40,312 bases of DNA from Fundicoccus ignavus (GCF_009659375.1 NZ_WJQT01000022.1:1-40312), one strand, 5' to 3'. Positions 24,836-33,799 are shown, counted from the stretch's first letter. The notes: generated by a model not told the origin, from the letters alone. A program made the numbers and translations.

Positions 24836-25708
24836 ATGAAAGCCGCAATTATTGTGGATAGTACTGCTGGTTTATCTAAAGAAGTAACGGATAATCCAAA
24901 CGTATTTCAAATATTTCTGAGTACAATTTTCGAAGATGGTACAGTTTATGTGGACACACCAAATGAAAAATTAACTCAAGAATTTTATGATCGTATGGAT
25001 CAGGAGAGTGTTCTCCCTAAATCATCACAACCAGAGCCACAACAGGCCTATGATGTGTTTGAACGTATTCTTGCAGAGGGATATGACACTGTTTTTGGTT
25101 TATTCTTATCGAGTAAAATAAGTGGGACATACCAAACTGTACACTCTGTTTCTCAAGAATTTACGGATCGTTTGTCGATTCACTTGATAGATTCAGAGTT
25201 GACATCGTTTGTTATGGAGGGAATCACTAAAAACCTTCTAACTTTGACTCAAAAGGATTTATCGTCAGAGGATATTTTATCTAAAATAGATTCAGCGTTA
25301 AAACAATCAGCTTTTTACTTTATGCCAGCAACTTTAGACAACTTAGTTAAAGGTGGACGCTTAAGTTCTTTTAGCGGAATGATTGGGAATTTATTAAGCA
25401 TTAAACCACTTATCACAATCAGTCATGAATCTAATGGTGAAGTCATTGTCTCTGAAAAAGTACGTTCGATGAAGAAAGCTTTGAATCGTTTATATACTCT
25501 AGCTTGTGAGCACATTGAGCAATACCCAGACAACGCATATATTACTGTCGGTCACACAGGTGCTCCTAAAGATGCAGAGCTTTTGCGTGATCAATTATTA
25601 GTTACATATCCTAAAGCATCCATTCGAATTGGTTTTATCACACCAGTTCTAGGAACACATGGAGGGACTGGTGCCGTTTCAATTAATATTGCACCACTAG
25701 AAAAATAA
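24836..25708 (+). CDS. DegV family fatty-acid-binding protein (second copy)
   Basis: A 290-residue DegV/FakB-like protein. It shows AIIVDSTAGL at the N-terminus, PKSSQPEPQQ (typical DegV head-group loop, about 62-71), FLSSKISGTYQTV, LDNLVKGGRLSSFSGMIGNLL and the end block THGGTGAVSIN. It is only distantly similar to the DegV at 10749, as expected for paralogues that bind different fatty acids. Single-gene unit with its own terminator. Confidence 0.93.
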   Translation: MKAAIIVDSTAGLSKEVTDNPNVFQIFLSTIFEDGTVYVDTPNEKLTQEFYDRMDQESVLPKSSQPEPQQAYDVFERILAEGYDTVFGLFLSSKISGTYQTVHSVSQEFTDRLSIHLIDSELTSFVMEGITKNLLTLTQKDLSSEDILSKIDSALKQSAFYFMPATLDNLVKGGRLSSFSGMIGNLLSIKPLITISHESNGEVIVSEKVRSMKKALNRLYTLACEHIEQYPDNAYITVGHTGAPKDAELLRDQLLVTYPKASIRIGFITPVLGTHGGTGAVSINIAPLEK

Positions 25709-25745
25709 AAAAATCATCATTATTATATAGCTATTATTATATTAG

Positions 25746-25775
25746 GACTTTCTACAATTGTAGAAAGTCTATTTT
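25746..25775 (+). terminator. terminator after the second degV
   Basis: Perfect inverted repeat GACTTTCTAC-AATT-GTAGAAAGTC (25746-25769) followed by a T-rich stretch. Confidence 0.8.
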
Positions 25776-25897
25776 GTGTTTGTTATTAATTTCGAATTAT
25801 AACAATTGAAATTTCAAATACTTATTGTTATCCCACCACAAGTATGCTAATCTTACAATATAGAAAGCGATTTCATTACAAATTAGGAGGTATTCAG

Positions 25898-27004
25898 TTG
25901 AGTCAAACATTTAACGTTGAATGGTCATGGGTTAAAGATTTTGTTACCAAGGTTTTTGTAGCATATGGGATTCCAGAGGATGATGCCGCAATCTGTACAG
26001 ATGTACTTTTAGCATCGGATAAAAAAGGAATAGAATCACACGGGGTCAACCGTTTTAAGCCGATTTATCTTGATAGATTAAGAGATGGTATCCAGTCTCC
26101 TGTAACTAATTTTGAAATAATTCGCGAAACTGCGACAACCGCGGTAGTCGATGGTCATGATGGTATGGGACAAGTTATTGGAACAAAAGCAATGCAAATG
26201 GCTATTGATAAGGCTAAAGAATTTGGTATGGGGATGGTTGCTGTTCGAAATTCAACCCATTACGGAATAGCTGGTTATTATACAGACATGGCAGCCAAAG
26301 CAGGTTGTATTGGTATGACGGGAACTAATGCACGCCCATCTATCGCGCCAACTTTTGGTGTAGAAAATATGCTTGGGACTAATCCATTAACGCTTGGTTT
26401 TCCCACAGATGAAGAATTTCCTTTCAATTTGGATTGTGCAACGTCAATTAGTCAACGCGGCAAAATAGAATATTTCGCTCGGGTAGGACAAGATACTCCA
26501 GAAGGTATGGTTATTGGTCGCGACGGCTCTGCAATGACTGATTCTCCAGCCATATTGGAAGCTTTAGTAAATGGCGAAGCTGCTTTAGCGCCTTTAGGTG
26601 GAATTGGTGAGGAACTCGCAGGCTACAAAGGTTATGGATTTGCTACTTTTGTGGAAGTTTTATCAGCCGCTCTTCAACAAGGTAATTTCTTGAGAATGCT
26701 ATCTGGTATAAGCGAGACAGGTGAAAAGCAAAAATTCCATTTAGGTCATTTCTTCATCGCAATTGATACAGAAGCTTTTGTTGGCTTAGAAAGCTTTAAG
26801 AAAACAGCTGGTGACATTCTTAGAGAATTAAGAGCTTCAGAACTTGCGCCTGGAGAAGAGAGAATTTATACTGCAGGCGAAAAAGAATTCTTAATCTGGC
26901 AAGAACGCAAAGAAACTGGCTTGCCATTGAATGAAGGTGTTCAGAAAGAGTTAATTGCAATTAGAGACGACCTTGGCTGGACAGAAAAATTGCCTTTTGA
27001 ATAG
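25898..27004 (+). CDS. Ldh family (malate/L-lactate dehydrogenase type 2) oxidoreductase
   Basis: NAD(P)-dependent 2-hydroxyacid or ureidoglycolate-type dehydrogenase. From the TTG at 25898 it is 368 residues. Visible: SDKKGIESHGVNRF near residue 35-48, the catalytic His region RNSTHYGIAGYY, LGTNPLTLGFP and LDCATSISQRGKIEY, then ELAGYKGYGFATFVEVLS. The frame is open to 25844, but AGGAGGT six bases before the TTG fixes the start. The substrate cannot be fixed: malate, lactate and other 2-hydroxyacids are all used in this family. Single-gene unit with no metabolic neighbours to help. Confidence 0.9.
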   Translation: MSQTFNVEWSWVKDFVTKVFVAYGIPEDDAAICTDVLLASDKKGIESHGVNRFKPIYLDRLRDGIQSPVTNFEIIRETATTAVVDGHDGMGQVIGTKAMQMAIDKAKEFGMGMVAVRNSTHYGIAGYYTDMAAKAGCIGMTGTNARPSIAPTFGVENMLGTNPLTLGFPTDEEFPFNLDCATSISQRGKIEYFARVGQDTPEGMVIGRDGSAMTDSPAILEALVNGEAALAPLGGIGEELAGYKGYGFATFVEVLSAALQQGNFLRMLSGISETGEKQKFHLGHFFIAIDTEAFVGLESFKKTAGDILRELRASELAPGEERIYTAGEKEFLIWQERKETGLPLNEGVQKELIAIRDDLGWTEKLPFE

Positions 27005-27012
27005 AATATATT

Positions 27013-27056
27013 AAAAGTCTTTGTTGTAGGAATCCCCTATAACATAGGCTTTTTTT
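27013..27056 (+). terminator. terminator after the Ldh-family gene
   Basis: Imperfect 18-base stem (AAAAGTCTTTGTTGTAGG against CCTATAACATAGGCTTTT) followed by seven T's. Confidence 0.75.
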
Positions 27057-27148
27057 ATTGAAAAGTATTAACGCAATAATCAGACAAAATAATTTACTTA
27101 AAATTAACGTATTATCCCTTTTTTTTACAAAATATTTACATAAAACTA

Positions 27149-27176
27149 TTGATTAAAAAACTAACTTATTTATAAT
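27149..27176 (+). promoter_or_regulatory. promoter of the GNAT gene
   Basis: -35 TTGATT (27149-27154), 16-base spacer, perfect -10 TATAAT (27171-27176). Confidence 0.6.
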
Positions 27177-27213
27177 TGTTTTTGGAATACAATCTGAAAA
27201 AGGAGGGTTTACA

Positions 27214-27762
27214 TTGGTTATCACAACAGCAACTACAACAACTCAAATAGCAACAATTAGAAACGCAGAACTCAAAGACGCCAGCAAAATTCAGGAGATT
27301 TATATGCCGTATATATTGGAAACGGTATTTAATTTGGATACCATCGTCCCCTCCATCGAAACACTCGAAAATAGAATAACTCAAGTTACTGAAAACTACC
27401 CTTTTTTAGTTGCTGAGGCTGATAACGAAGTAATTGGCTTTGTTTATGTAAATCATTTTTATGATTATGGTTTCAATAATGCTTGTATGTTAAGTATCTA
27501 CGTTTCCGATAAGACAAGTATTCGCGGCGTAGGAAAATTAATGTATGATCATATGGAGGCTTTGTTAATTTCGAGTGGTCTTCGTTACATTATTTCCTCA
27601 ATCGTTGAAACTAATATTAAGAGTTTGAAATTTCATAAAAAACAAAATTTTGAAGAATTCGTACGTTTACCCAATATTGCGAGCAAACATGACCAGTTTC
27701 AAAGTATTGTTTGGATGGCCAAAAACATTGCCCCTGCATTAGAGTACATTTACTTACCTTAA
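27214..27762 (+). CDS. GNAT family N-acetyltransferase (phosphinothricin acetyltransferase-like)
   Basis: A 182-residue GNAT enzyme. It begins with a Thr-rich segment (ITTATTTTQ), then ATIRNAELKDASKIQEIYMP as in phosphinothricin/methionine-sulfoximine acetyltransferases. The acetyl-CoA site is around SIYVSDKTSIRGVGKLMYDH, where Gly-x-Gly is partly kept, and VETNIKSLKFHKKQNFEE is the C-terminal core. The substrate is unknown; homologues modify small amines or amino acid analogues. The start is TTG with a strong AAAGGAGGG six bases upstream. Confidence 0.87.
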   Translation: MVITTATTTTQIATIRNAELKDASKIQEIYMPYILETVFNLDTIVPSIETLENRITQVTENYPFLVAEADNEVIGFVYVNHFYDYGFNNACMLSIYVSDKTSIRGVGKLMYDHMEALLISSGLRYIISSIVETNIKSLKFHKKQNFEEFVRLPNIASKHDQFQSIVWMAKNIAPALEYIYLP

Positions 27763-27773
27763 TGCTATAATAG

Positions 27774-27812
27774 AACAACACGCGTGTCACAGAGACATGC
27801 GTGTTGTTTTCT
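27774..27812. terminator. convergent terminator between the GNAT and PTS IIB genes
   Basis: AACAACACGCGTGTC pairs with GACATGCGTGTTGTT (one G-U), with a short loop and T's on the plus side. It lies exactly between two converging genes. Confidence 0.8.
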
Positions 27813-28127
27813 TTAAGATATTTTTTGTATTAATGCACATAGAATCTCAATACCATTTTCGTTTGGTACATAGGCTTGTGCCGGTAACAATTCGATTGAT
27901 TTATTTTTTTTAAGTGCTGATTTTGATAATTCATCAAAATATTGACGAGTTTGTGGGCTAACCAAATAGATATCGTGCTCATCTCCGCTGATAGCTTTAG
28001 CACCAGCCATCACACTAGCTGCATTAACAACCGTTTCCTCTCCACTTGATTGGAAGTATTCGGATGCTTTCTTCGCCATTAAAAAAGAAGAAATTCCCGC
28101 TGCACATATTATTAATACTTTTTTCAT
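27813..28127 (-). CDS. PTS lactose/cellobiose-type IIB component, orphan
   Basis: A 104-residue IIB domain that would carry phosphate from a IIA protein to a sugar. The phosphorylated Cys is Cys8 in VLIICAAGISS, followed by the family helix and DIYLVSPQTRQYF. It resembles CelA-like beta-glucoside IIB proteins. No IIA or IIC gene is present, and upstream lies a ruined 6-phospho-beta-glucosidase gene, so this looks like a survivor of a decayed locus. The gene is intact, has AAAGGGG before its ATG and seems to have its own promoter, so it may still serve a permease encoded elsewhere. Confidence 0.88.
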   Translation of the reverse strand: MKKVLIICAAGISSFLMAKKASEYFQSSGEETVVNAASVMAGAKAISGDEHDIYLVSPQTRQYFDELSKSALKKNKSIELLPAQAYVPNENGIEILCALIQKIS

Positions 28128-28199
28128 CTGATAGCCCCTTTACTGTTGAATTTTATCCTATTAATATTTTTTACGAATAGTAAACCAATGTTCTTTTCT

Positions 28200-28228
28200 A
28201 TTATACTTTATTAAATACAAAATTATAA
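28200..28228 (-). promoter_or_regulatory. possible promoter of the PTS IIB gene
   Basis: Minus-strand TATAAT (28200-28205) with TTATAA (28223-28228) at a 17-base spacing, placed between the pseudogene and the IIB gene. Confidence 0.45.
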
Positions 28229-28334
28229 CTAAACTTTAATATTTTTTGCTGTTTTTGAAAAGAATATTACGATTAGTTGACTTTTCAACTAACTTTAACG
28301 TGTGACTAATATTAAAATACTTTCTTGATGATAA

Positions 28335-28660
28335 GTATTGTCCCTTTAAGCATTCAATTTTTTTGTAAGATTGTAATGATTTTTTCTTATAGCTAGTTAG
28401 CGAATCAGATTCATCATCATTTCTACCAATATAAATAAAACCATATCTTTTAATCATTTGAGTAATCGAAGCACTTACCAAATCTATGCAACCGCTTGAT
28501 GTATATCCTCTAACCTCTTCATCATATTTAAGGGCTTCTCTTACCTGTTTAAGATGTTAATTCAAATTGTCAATACGGTAATCACCATTAACGCTCCATT
28601 CACCTTCTTCACCTTTAATCAATTCGTATTTAGCACCTAAGCTATTCTAAACAATGAATA
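28335..28660 (-). pseudogene. 3' remnant of a 6-phospho-beta-glucosidase (GH1) gene
   Basis: Translating the minus strand through stops gives a recognisable GH1 C-terminus. LFIV-stop-NSLGAKYELIKG aligns with family LFIVENGLGA. GEWSVNGDYRIDNLN-stop-HLKQVREAL follows, then RGYTSSGCIDLVSAS, MIKRYGFIYIGRNDDES and YKKKSLQSYKK. Two in-frame stops are seen: TAG at 28647-28649, exactly at the catalytic nucleophile Glu of the V-E-N-G motif, and TAA at 28557-28559. The distance from nucleophile to end (about 100 codons) is normal. The N-terminal three quarters would overlap the isomerase gene, so it has been lost. The neighbouring IIB supports a former beta-glucoside locus. Confidence 0.8.
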
Positions 28661-29149
28661 GAGATGAAATGTCTGTTGCAATCGCTTTTCAGCTAATTCG
28701 CTGCGTTACTAGCCATTTGATCTGTTAACTGGAATATTTATTATTCTTTATCTTTATATAGCAATTCAAACTTTTTTCTTCTGGAAGCCTATATCGCTGC
28801 CCATCACAATAACTTCTGGTCTTAGAGTAGTTTGTGCTTAACAACTTGCAGATCCTCGCCTTCTTGATTTAAACAAAAAACCTAAACAATAATCAAATAA
28901 GTAGACTTTTAGTAAAAGCCAAATATTTCGTAAATGTTTAGTTTTTTCTGCATAATCAATCACAAGCCAGTAAAAAAACATACTAACGTGTGTCTAATGG
29001 AATACAAGCGCTATTATAACTGTATTTAATGGCTCTGTTATTACAATCTACATCTTCTCATACTAAAGAAATTAGTCATATATATGTGCCGAATCTATAT
29101 GATATTTTTACTCAGTCACTAATCAGGCATAAATATATTTCAGAACAAA
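28661..29149. other. decayed sequence upstream of the GH1 remnant
   Basis: About 490 bases with no open frame of note. Its position suggests further degraded glucosidase sequence, with short suggestive stretches on the minus strand (for example GEDLQVVKHKL, around 28840-28870). Frames are broken and I cannot align it reliably. Confidence 0.4.
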
Positions 29150-29893
29150 TCAGATTATTTTACTTAACTGTTTAATATTGACCTGAGCACTTTCCATGGG
29201 CTTATAATTTTGAAAAGCTTCTTGTTCAATAATCAACCACTCTAAATGTAGCTTTTTCGCAAAATCAATTAAGTCTTCAATTGGCATTATTCCGTTTCCG
29301 ATTTCAGTACTCTCATAGCCATTCGCTGTTTCTAACATTTCTTTTATATGCAATAATCTCACTGATATCTGGTGATCTTTTAACCAATTTAATACATCTA
29401 CTCCGGCATACTTGACCCAATATGTATCAAGTTCAACAAGTAGATTTGGAACAGCAATAAGCATTTCTTTCATCATATCTTTGCCTTGTATTTGAGTGAA
29501 TTCATGCGCATGATTATGATAGAACAAGTTCATTCCTTGCGCTGTTATTTCTTCTTGCCACACCTTAAGATTATCAAAATATGTATACCATTCATCGAGA
29601 CTATCCGCTTGTAGAAATGGTACAACTATATTCTGATTACCAATAGTTTTCTCATAGGCAATTACCTCTTCAAAATTATTCTTTAAAGCATCATAAGAAA
29701 TATGAGATGCTGCTACCTGCAATTCATTCTCGTCCAGTAATGCTTTTAATGTCGTCGCTTCTAAACCATAGTAACCTGCAAATTCTACACCATCATATCC
29801 CATTGTTGCTACTTTTCTTAAGCTATCTTCAAAATTTTCTTCACATGCCTCTTTTATACTCCACAACTGTAAAGCTATTTTAATCTCATTCAT
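29150..29893 (-). CDS. sugar phosphate isomerase/epimerase (TIM-barrel, AP endonuclease 2 family)
   Basis: A 247-residue xylose-isomerase-like TIM-barrel protein, counted from the ATG at 29893 with AAGGAG nine bases upstream; the frame is open to 29968 but without a better start. Visible: ALQLWSIKEACEENF at the N-terminus, GYDGVEFAGYYG, the metal-site region NLFYHNHAHEF (about 145-155), LLVELDTYWVKYAG and LLHIKE. These proteins isomerise or epimerise sugars or inositol derivatives; the substrate is not predictable. It has a CcpA-like site in its promoter and faces manA divergently. Confidence 0.88.
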   Translation of the reverse strand: MNEIKIALQLWSIKEACEENFEDSLRKVATMGYDGVEFAGYYGLEATTLKALLDENELQVAASHISYDALKNNFEEVIAYEKTIGNQNIVVPFLQADSLDEWYTYFDNLKVWQEEITAQGMNLFYHNHAHEFTQIQGKDMMKEMLIAVPNLLVELDTYWVKYAGVDVLNWLKDHQISVRLLHIKEMLETANGYESTEIGNGIMPIEDLIDFAKKLHLEWLIIEQEAFQNYKPMESAQVNIKQLSKII

Positions 29894-29932
29894 TCTTTCT
29901 TTCTCCTTCATTAATATTCCAACCATACATAC

Positions 29933-29960
29933 GGTAAGCGCTTTAACTCTGTTTATTATA
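29933..29960 (-). promoter_or_regulatory. promoter and cre-like site of the isomerase/epimerase gene
   Basis: Minus-strand -10 TATAAT (29955-29960) without a clear -35. Just downstream is GGTAAGCGCTTTAA (29933-29946), a cre-like sequence with a perfect AAGCGCTT core (two mismatches to consensus), positioned for repression. Confidence 0.55.
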
Positions 29961-30068
29961 ACGCACATTCTACTTTTATGCGTCCTTCACGTGTGAAAAT
30001 CTAACAAATTGTGCTAGAATAGTTAACGTAATAAGCACTTATTTATTAAAAGAAAGTAGGCGGATTTT

Positions 30069-31022
30069 TTGCAACCAATATTTTTGAAACCTGTTCTTCA
30101 AGAAAAAATTTGGGGTGGCTCTAAACTTCACACTCAATTCAATTTAGACTTACCCAATGACTCGATTGGTGAAGCATGGTGTATTAGTGCTCATCCAAAT
30201 GGTGTTTCAACAGTAACGAGCCCTAATCAATTTGCTGGTCTTGGACTAGATGAATTATACGAGCAACACCCTGAATTATTCGGAGAGGATCACCCAACGC
30301 CGTTTCCCCTATTAATTAAGATTTTAGATGCTAACGATGATTTATCTGTTCAAGTTCATCCTGATGATCAATATGCAGATGAACATGAAGGAGCTGGTGA
30401 ATTAGGTAAAACAGAATGTTGGTACATCATTTCTGCAGAACCAGGCGCTTCAATTGTTTATGGACACCATGCGCAAAGCCGTGAAGAGTTTGAACAAATG
30501 GTTGCTGATGGTGACTGGGACCATCTATTACGCCGAGTTGAAGTAAAGGCCGGAGATTTCTTCTATGTTCCTCATGGTACAATTCACGCAATTGGTGCAG
30601 GGATTGTCATCTTAGAAACACAACAAAACTCTGATACGACTTATCGAGTTTATGATTATGATCGCCGAGATTCTGAAGGCAACTTACGTGATTTGCATAT
30701 TCAACAATCTGCAGATGTCACTCAATTTCCTCATCAAGATGCACAAGCAACTGGAGAATCAAGTGATCAAGAAATCTCTGCTGAAACACACCTATTATCT
30801 AATGAATTCTTTAGTATATATCAATGGAACATCGTAGATAATTTAACGGTAAACTTACCTAAAGACTACTATTTGGCTACTGTTATTGAAGGTAAAGGTT
30901 CTATGACAATTAATGGTGAATCATTCGAATTAAACCTTGCCGATTCATTTATCTTACCCACAACAATTTCTCAAGTTGAATTTTCAGGCAACTTAAGCTT
31001 AATTGCTTCAAACCCTGAATAG
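30069..31022 (+). CDS. manA: mannose-6-phosphate isomerase, class I
   Basis: Interconverts mannose 6-phosphate and fructose 6-phosphate in the cytosol. The 317-residue protein has the cupin zinc site: SVQVHPDDQYA (His-x-Asp region, about 95-105), GKTECWYII with the metal Glu, and VPHGTIHAIGAG. It begins PIFLKPVLQEKIWGGSKL, like Bacillus and Lactobacillales ManA. The start is TTG (30069), supported by homologue length. It is preceded by AAAGTAGGCGG. Single-gene unit with a terminator shared with the opposing MFS gene. Confidence 0.95.
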   Translation: MQPIFLKPVLQEKIWGGSKLHTQFNLDLPNDSIGEAWCISAHPNGVSTVTSPNQFAGLGLDELYEQHPELFGEDHPTPFPLLIKILDANDDLSVQVHPDDQYADEHEGAGELGKTECWYIISAEPGASIVYGHHAQSREEFEQMVADGDWDHLLRRVEVKAGDFFYVPHGTIHAIGAGIVILETQQNSDTTYRVYDYDRRDSEGNLRDLHIQQSADVTQFPHQDAQATGESSDQEISAETHLLSNEFFSIYQWNIVDNLTVNLPKDYYLATVIEGKGSMTINGESFELNLADSFILPTTISQVEFSGNLSLIASNPE

Positions 31023-31025
31023 TAT

Positions 31026-31066
31026 AAAACCAGCTAACTTTCTTTTAGGAAGTTAGCTGGTTTTTT
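31026..31066. terminator. convergent terminator overlapping the MFS gene end
   Basis: Stem AAAACCAGCTAACTT (31026-31040) against AAGTTAGCTGGTTTT, then more T's. The right arm contains the last codons of the MFS gene (KNQLTS-stop). Confidence 0.85.
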
Positions 31067-32262
31067 CTTTTACTATTCATTAATCCTAAATAATAGGCAA
31101 TCACACCGACGCCACTTATAATGATACAAAACAACAAAGCCACACTTACATCAAAGCGATTAATTAACCAACCACCTAATAAACTGCCCACTACACTACC
31201 TAATGTATGTGCTGTTGTAACAAATGATTGTCCTTTCACTTTATCTTCAATGTCCATCTCATGATTGACATAATAAACCGAGGCTACAATATATAAACCA
31301 AAAGCTAACGCTTGGAAAATTTGTGCGATATAAATTCCAGTCACATTAATCGCTAAAAAGGTAATGATCAGTTTCACTAAAAAAAACACAGCAGCCACCA
31401 TTAACAAAATACGGCTCGAAAACTTACGATTAATACGTGTAAATGCGACCATCATAGGCGCTTCAGAAATTGCTGCTAATGCCACGGCAGTTCCCATCGA
31501 CTGAGTATTTCCTCCAACATTCTCAACTATTTGTAACATAAATAAATTAATAAAATTATGCCCGACAAAAAAGCAAAATGACCCAAATATAATAAACTTA
31601 AAATGAGGATATTTATGGGAAAACTTAATCGCTGTTTTTTCTAGAGCTAAAGGGACACTATTAAGCTTAATTTGCTCTCGATGTTGCTTAAATAAATCTC
31701 TTAAAAATGTTAGATGCAGTTGACGTAACATCCATAAATATAAGATGTAGCCAACAATCGTCATAAAAATTATCATATTCTCATCGAATCTTATCACTAA
31801 AATCCCTAGTATTGAAGTTGTTACTGCAAATGTTGCACTTTCTACAGCTCTACATACGCCATAATTTAGTTTCAAACCATTGTTCATTAAAAAGACACCA
31901 ATTGCACTCATGAACGGTGATAAAGTAGCTTGTAAGGTCAATACAAGTGTATAAAATAAAGCAACCAGTAATAATATTTTTTGAGAAAATATTAAGCCTA
32001 ACAGAAGTGCCAAACTTGGAAGTACAATTAAAACGTTGACATAAGTTAAATTTAATCGAATACTTCTATCTACTTTGTTTCCCACCCAAGGTTGTAAAAT
32101 ACTTGCTAGTAAATTAGCAAATGCTGTAATCATCCCCACTTGAAACTCATCAAAACCTTGAGCTACCAAGTAAACAGCACTATACGCCGAAATAGAACCA
32201 ATTACTATATCAAAGCTGCCCATCAAACCAGCATATTTAACGTTAACGTTTCCCACTGACAA
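31045..32262 (-). CDS. MFS transporter (MFS_1-like/LacY-NupG-like group)
   Basis: A 405-residue protein with about 12 predicted membrane helices. The loop between helices 2 and 3 contains the MFS motif A variant QPWVGNKVDRSIR (about 58-70). Charges and spacing resemble the sugar/nucleoside-proton symporter-like members of MFS_1-like. The substrate is unknown. It begins MSVGNVNVKYAGLMG without a signal peptide. It is transcribed alone; the hairpin at 32333 separates it from the DUF1295 gene upstream. Confidence 0.85.
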   Translation of the reverse strand: MSVGNVNVKYAGLMGSFDIVIGSISAYSAVYLVAQGFDEFQVGMITAFANLLASILQPWVGNKVDRSIRLNLTYVNVLIVLPSLALLLGLIFSQKILLLVALFYTLVLTLQATLSPFMSAIGVFLMNNGLKLNYGVCRAVESATFAVTTSILGILVIRFDENMIIFMTIVGYILYLWMLRQLHLTFLRDLFKQHREQIKLNSVPLALEKTAIKFSHKYPHFKFIIFGSFCFFVGHNFINLFMLQIVENVGGNTQSMGTAVALAAISEAPMMVAFTRINRKFSSRILLMVAAVFFLVKLIITFLAINVTGIYIAQIFQALAFGLYIVASVYYVNHEMDIEDKVKGQSFVTTAHTLGSVVGSLLGGWLINRFDVSVALLFCIIISGVGVIAYYLGLMNSKRKNQLTS

Positions 32263-32332
32263 TCTCCTTAATTATGATATAAATTGCTTATATTCATTCT
32301 ACCACGCGACATCCTAATAAGTTAGCAATAAA

Positions 32333-32366
32333 AAGAACTTTCGAGAATTTATCTTCGAAAGTTCTT
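32333..32366 (-). terminator. terminator after the DUF1295 gene
   Basis: Perfect 12-base stem AAGAACTTTCGA (32333-32344) and TCGAAAGTTCTT (32355-32366), followed on the minus strand by a T-run. Confidence 0.8.
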
Positions 32367-32423
32367 CTTATGTTATTCAAATAATTTATTAGGTAAAACC
32401 CAATTCTGTCAGTCAATTTTTTA

Positions 32424-33701
32424 TTAAACTGTTTCGTTATGCTCAGAATCTAATAGATCCTCTTTTTCAGCGAAAACTGAATCATCTTCACTTATTTCTT
32501 CTGCCAATTCATCAATATCTTCATCCGTAACTTCCGTAGTTTCTTCAAATGTTTCATCAATTGGAATTTCTATATCAGTCAAATCTGGTATTTCTTCCGA
32601 TGTATCTTTCTCGGTTAAAATTTCAGATTGATTTACAAATAAATCACTTGATTCTTCGTTATCAATAACTGATTCATCCATTGTATCTAAGAGATCCTCT
32701 TCCATACTTTCCTCTTGAATATCATCGACAAAACTAACAGTTGTTTCACTTTCTACTATTTCAGTATCTAATTGGTTGTCTTCAATTGCTACTTCCATTT
32801 CATCTTCTTGTTCTTTATTACGTGATTCCTTTGCCTTTTGAGCTGCAGATGAAACTGCACCAGCTGAAGCTTTTGTCGCTTTAGACAAACCGCCAAATAT
32901 TAGTTTGAAACCACGGCCTAATTGAGAAGAAAAAGGTAAAAATTGTGAGGTCTTTTCTTTATAAGACTGTAGTTCTTCACGCTCTTGAAACTCTCGTTCA
33001 CTTACAGACTTAGTAGCTTGGAAAATTGCGAATAATGTCATTGTAATTGGACTTAAAATTCCAAGTAAATTATTCCAATTTACTATTGAAATTAAATAAA
33101 TCCCCCACCAGACTAACGCAGTACCAAAATAATGCGGATGACGAGAAAAACGCCATAAACCTTTGGTCATCATTTGATTCTGATTTTCTTCCTTAGATAA
33201 AAACTTTTTCAACTGGCGTTCAGATCCAATTTCAAACAACATACCAAGGAACCATAAAATAATTCCTAAGTATTGCCACCAAGCTAAAACTGCTTGAGAA
33301 TCTAAAAAACCAATACTTAGAATCATCGAAATGATGTAGTACACCAGTAAAGGCCCCACTACCAAGACTAAAATAGCCTTTAAGCCAGATAATTTCCCTT
33401 CCCAGTCAGCTCTTAATCTTGCATAACGTCTGCTTTCAGGCTTATCCCAAAAACTAGTATACAAGTGAAAAGCTAAGCGTAATCCCCAAATTGTTACAGT
33501 CAATACTAATAATCGACGATATAAGGATTGAGCACCAAACAACAGAAAGCTGGTCCACACTACAAAAACTAAAGATAACGGCCAACCAATTTCGATTAAA
33601 GAGTAATTCTTTTTTCTAAACGCGTAAAAAGACCACCCTAAAATAAATACTAATAAAACAAACGCATTATAGGTAAAGAGTGTGCTAACTCCGGCTATCA
33701 T
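32424..33701 (-). CDS. DUF1295 (steroid 5-alpha-reductase-like) membrane protein with a long acidic C-terminal tail
   Basis: A 425-residue protein in two parts. Residues 1-255 are a multi-helix membrane domain of the DUF1295 family, with LTVTIWGLRLAFHLY, ESRRYARLRADW, the NADPH-site-like GLWRFSRHPHYFGTALVWW and a closing SEREFQEREELQSYKEKTSQ. Residues 265-285 form a small helix (KATKASAGAVSSAAQKAKES). From about 290 to 425 the chain is almost entirely disordered and roughly 40 percent Asp plus Glu, with few Lys or Arg. The family normally ends after the membrane domain, so the tail is unusual. GGAGGAG precedes the ATG. Activity and substrate are unknown. Confidence 0.82.
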   Translation of the reverse strand: MIAGVSTLFTYNAFVLLVFILGWSFYAFRKKNYSLIEIGWPLSLVFVVWTSFLLFGAQSLYRRLLVLTVTIWGLRLAFHLYTSFWDKPESRRYARLRADWEGKLSGLKAILVLVVGPLLVYYIISMILSIGFLDSQAVLAWWQYLGIILWFLGMLFEIGSERQLKKFLSKEENQNQMMTKGLWRFSRHPHYFGTALVWWGIYLISIVNWNNLLGILSPITMTLFAIFQATKSVSEREFQEREELQSYKEKTSQFLPFSSQLGRGFKLIFGGLSKATKASAGAVSSAAQKAKESRNKEQEDEMEVAIEDNQLDTEIVESETTVSFVDDIQEESMEEDLLDTMDESVIDNEESSDLFVNQSEILTEKDTSEEIPDLTDIEIPIDETFEETTEVTDEDIDELAEEISEDDSVFAEKEDLLDSEHNETV

Positions 33702-33799
33702 AAAATCTCCTCCTAATAAATTTACGTAAAGCGTTGTTCAGCGCTTTCTTTCTTAATATTCATTTTATCACTTCTAACATTTTAAGTAAAAAATTCTAA

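Noticed and set aside
28236..28481. 81-residue minus-strand frame as an independent gene
   Set aside because: Its sequence is the tail of the broken GH1 gene and is in frame with the upstream stops. The Met is internal and lacks a ribosome binding site.
29970..30000. TTCACGTGTGAA near-palindrome between the isomerase gene and manA
   Set aside because: Short, imperfect and not positioned against a clear promoter; no second copy was seen.
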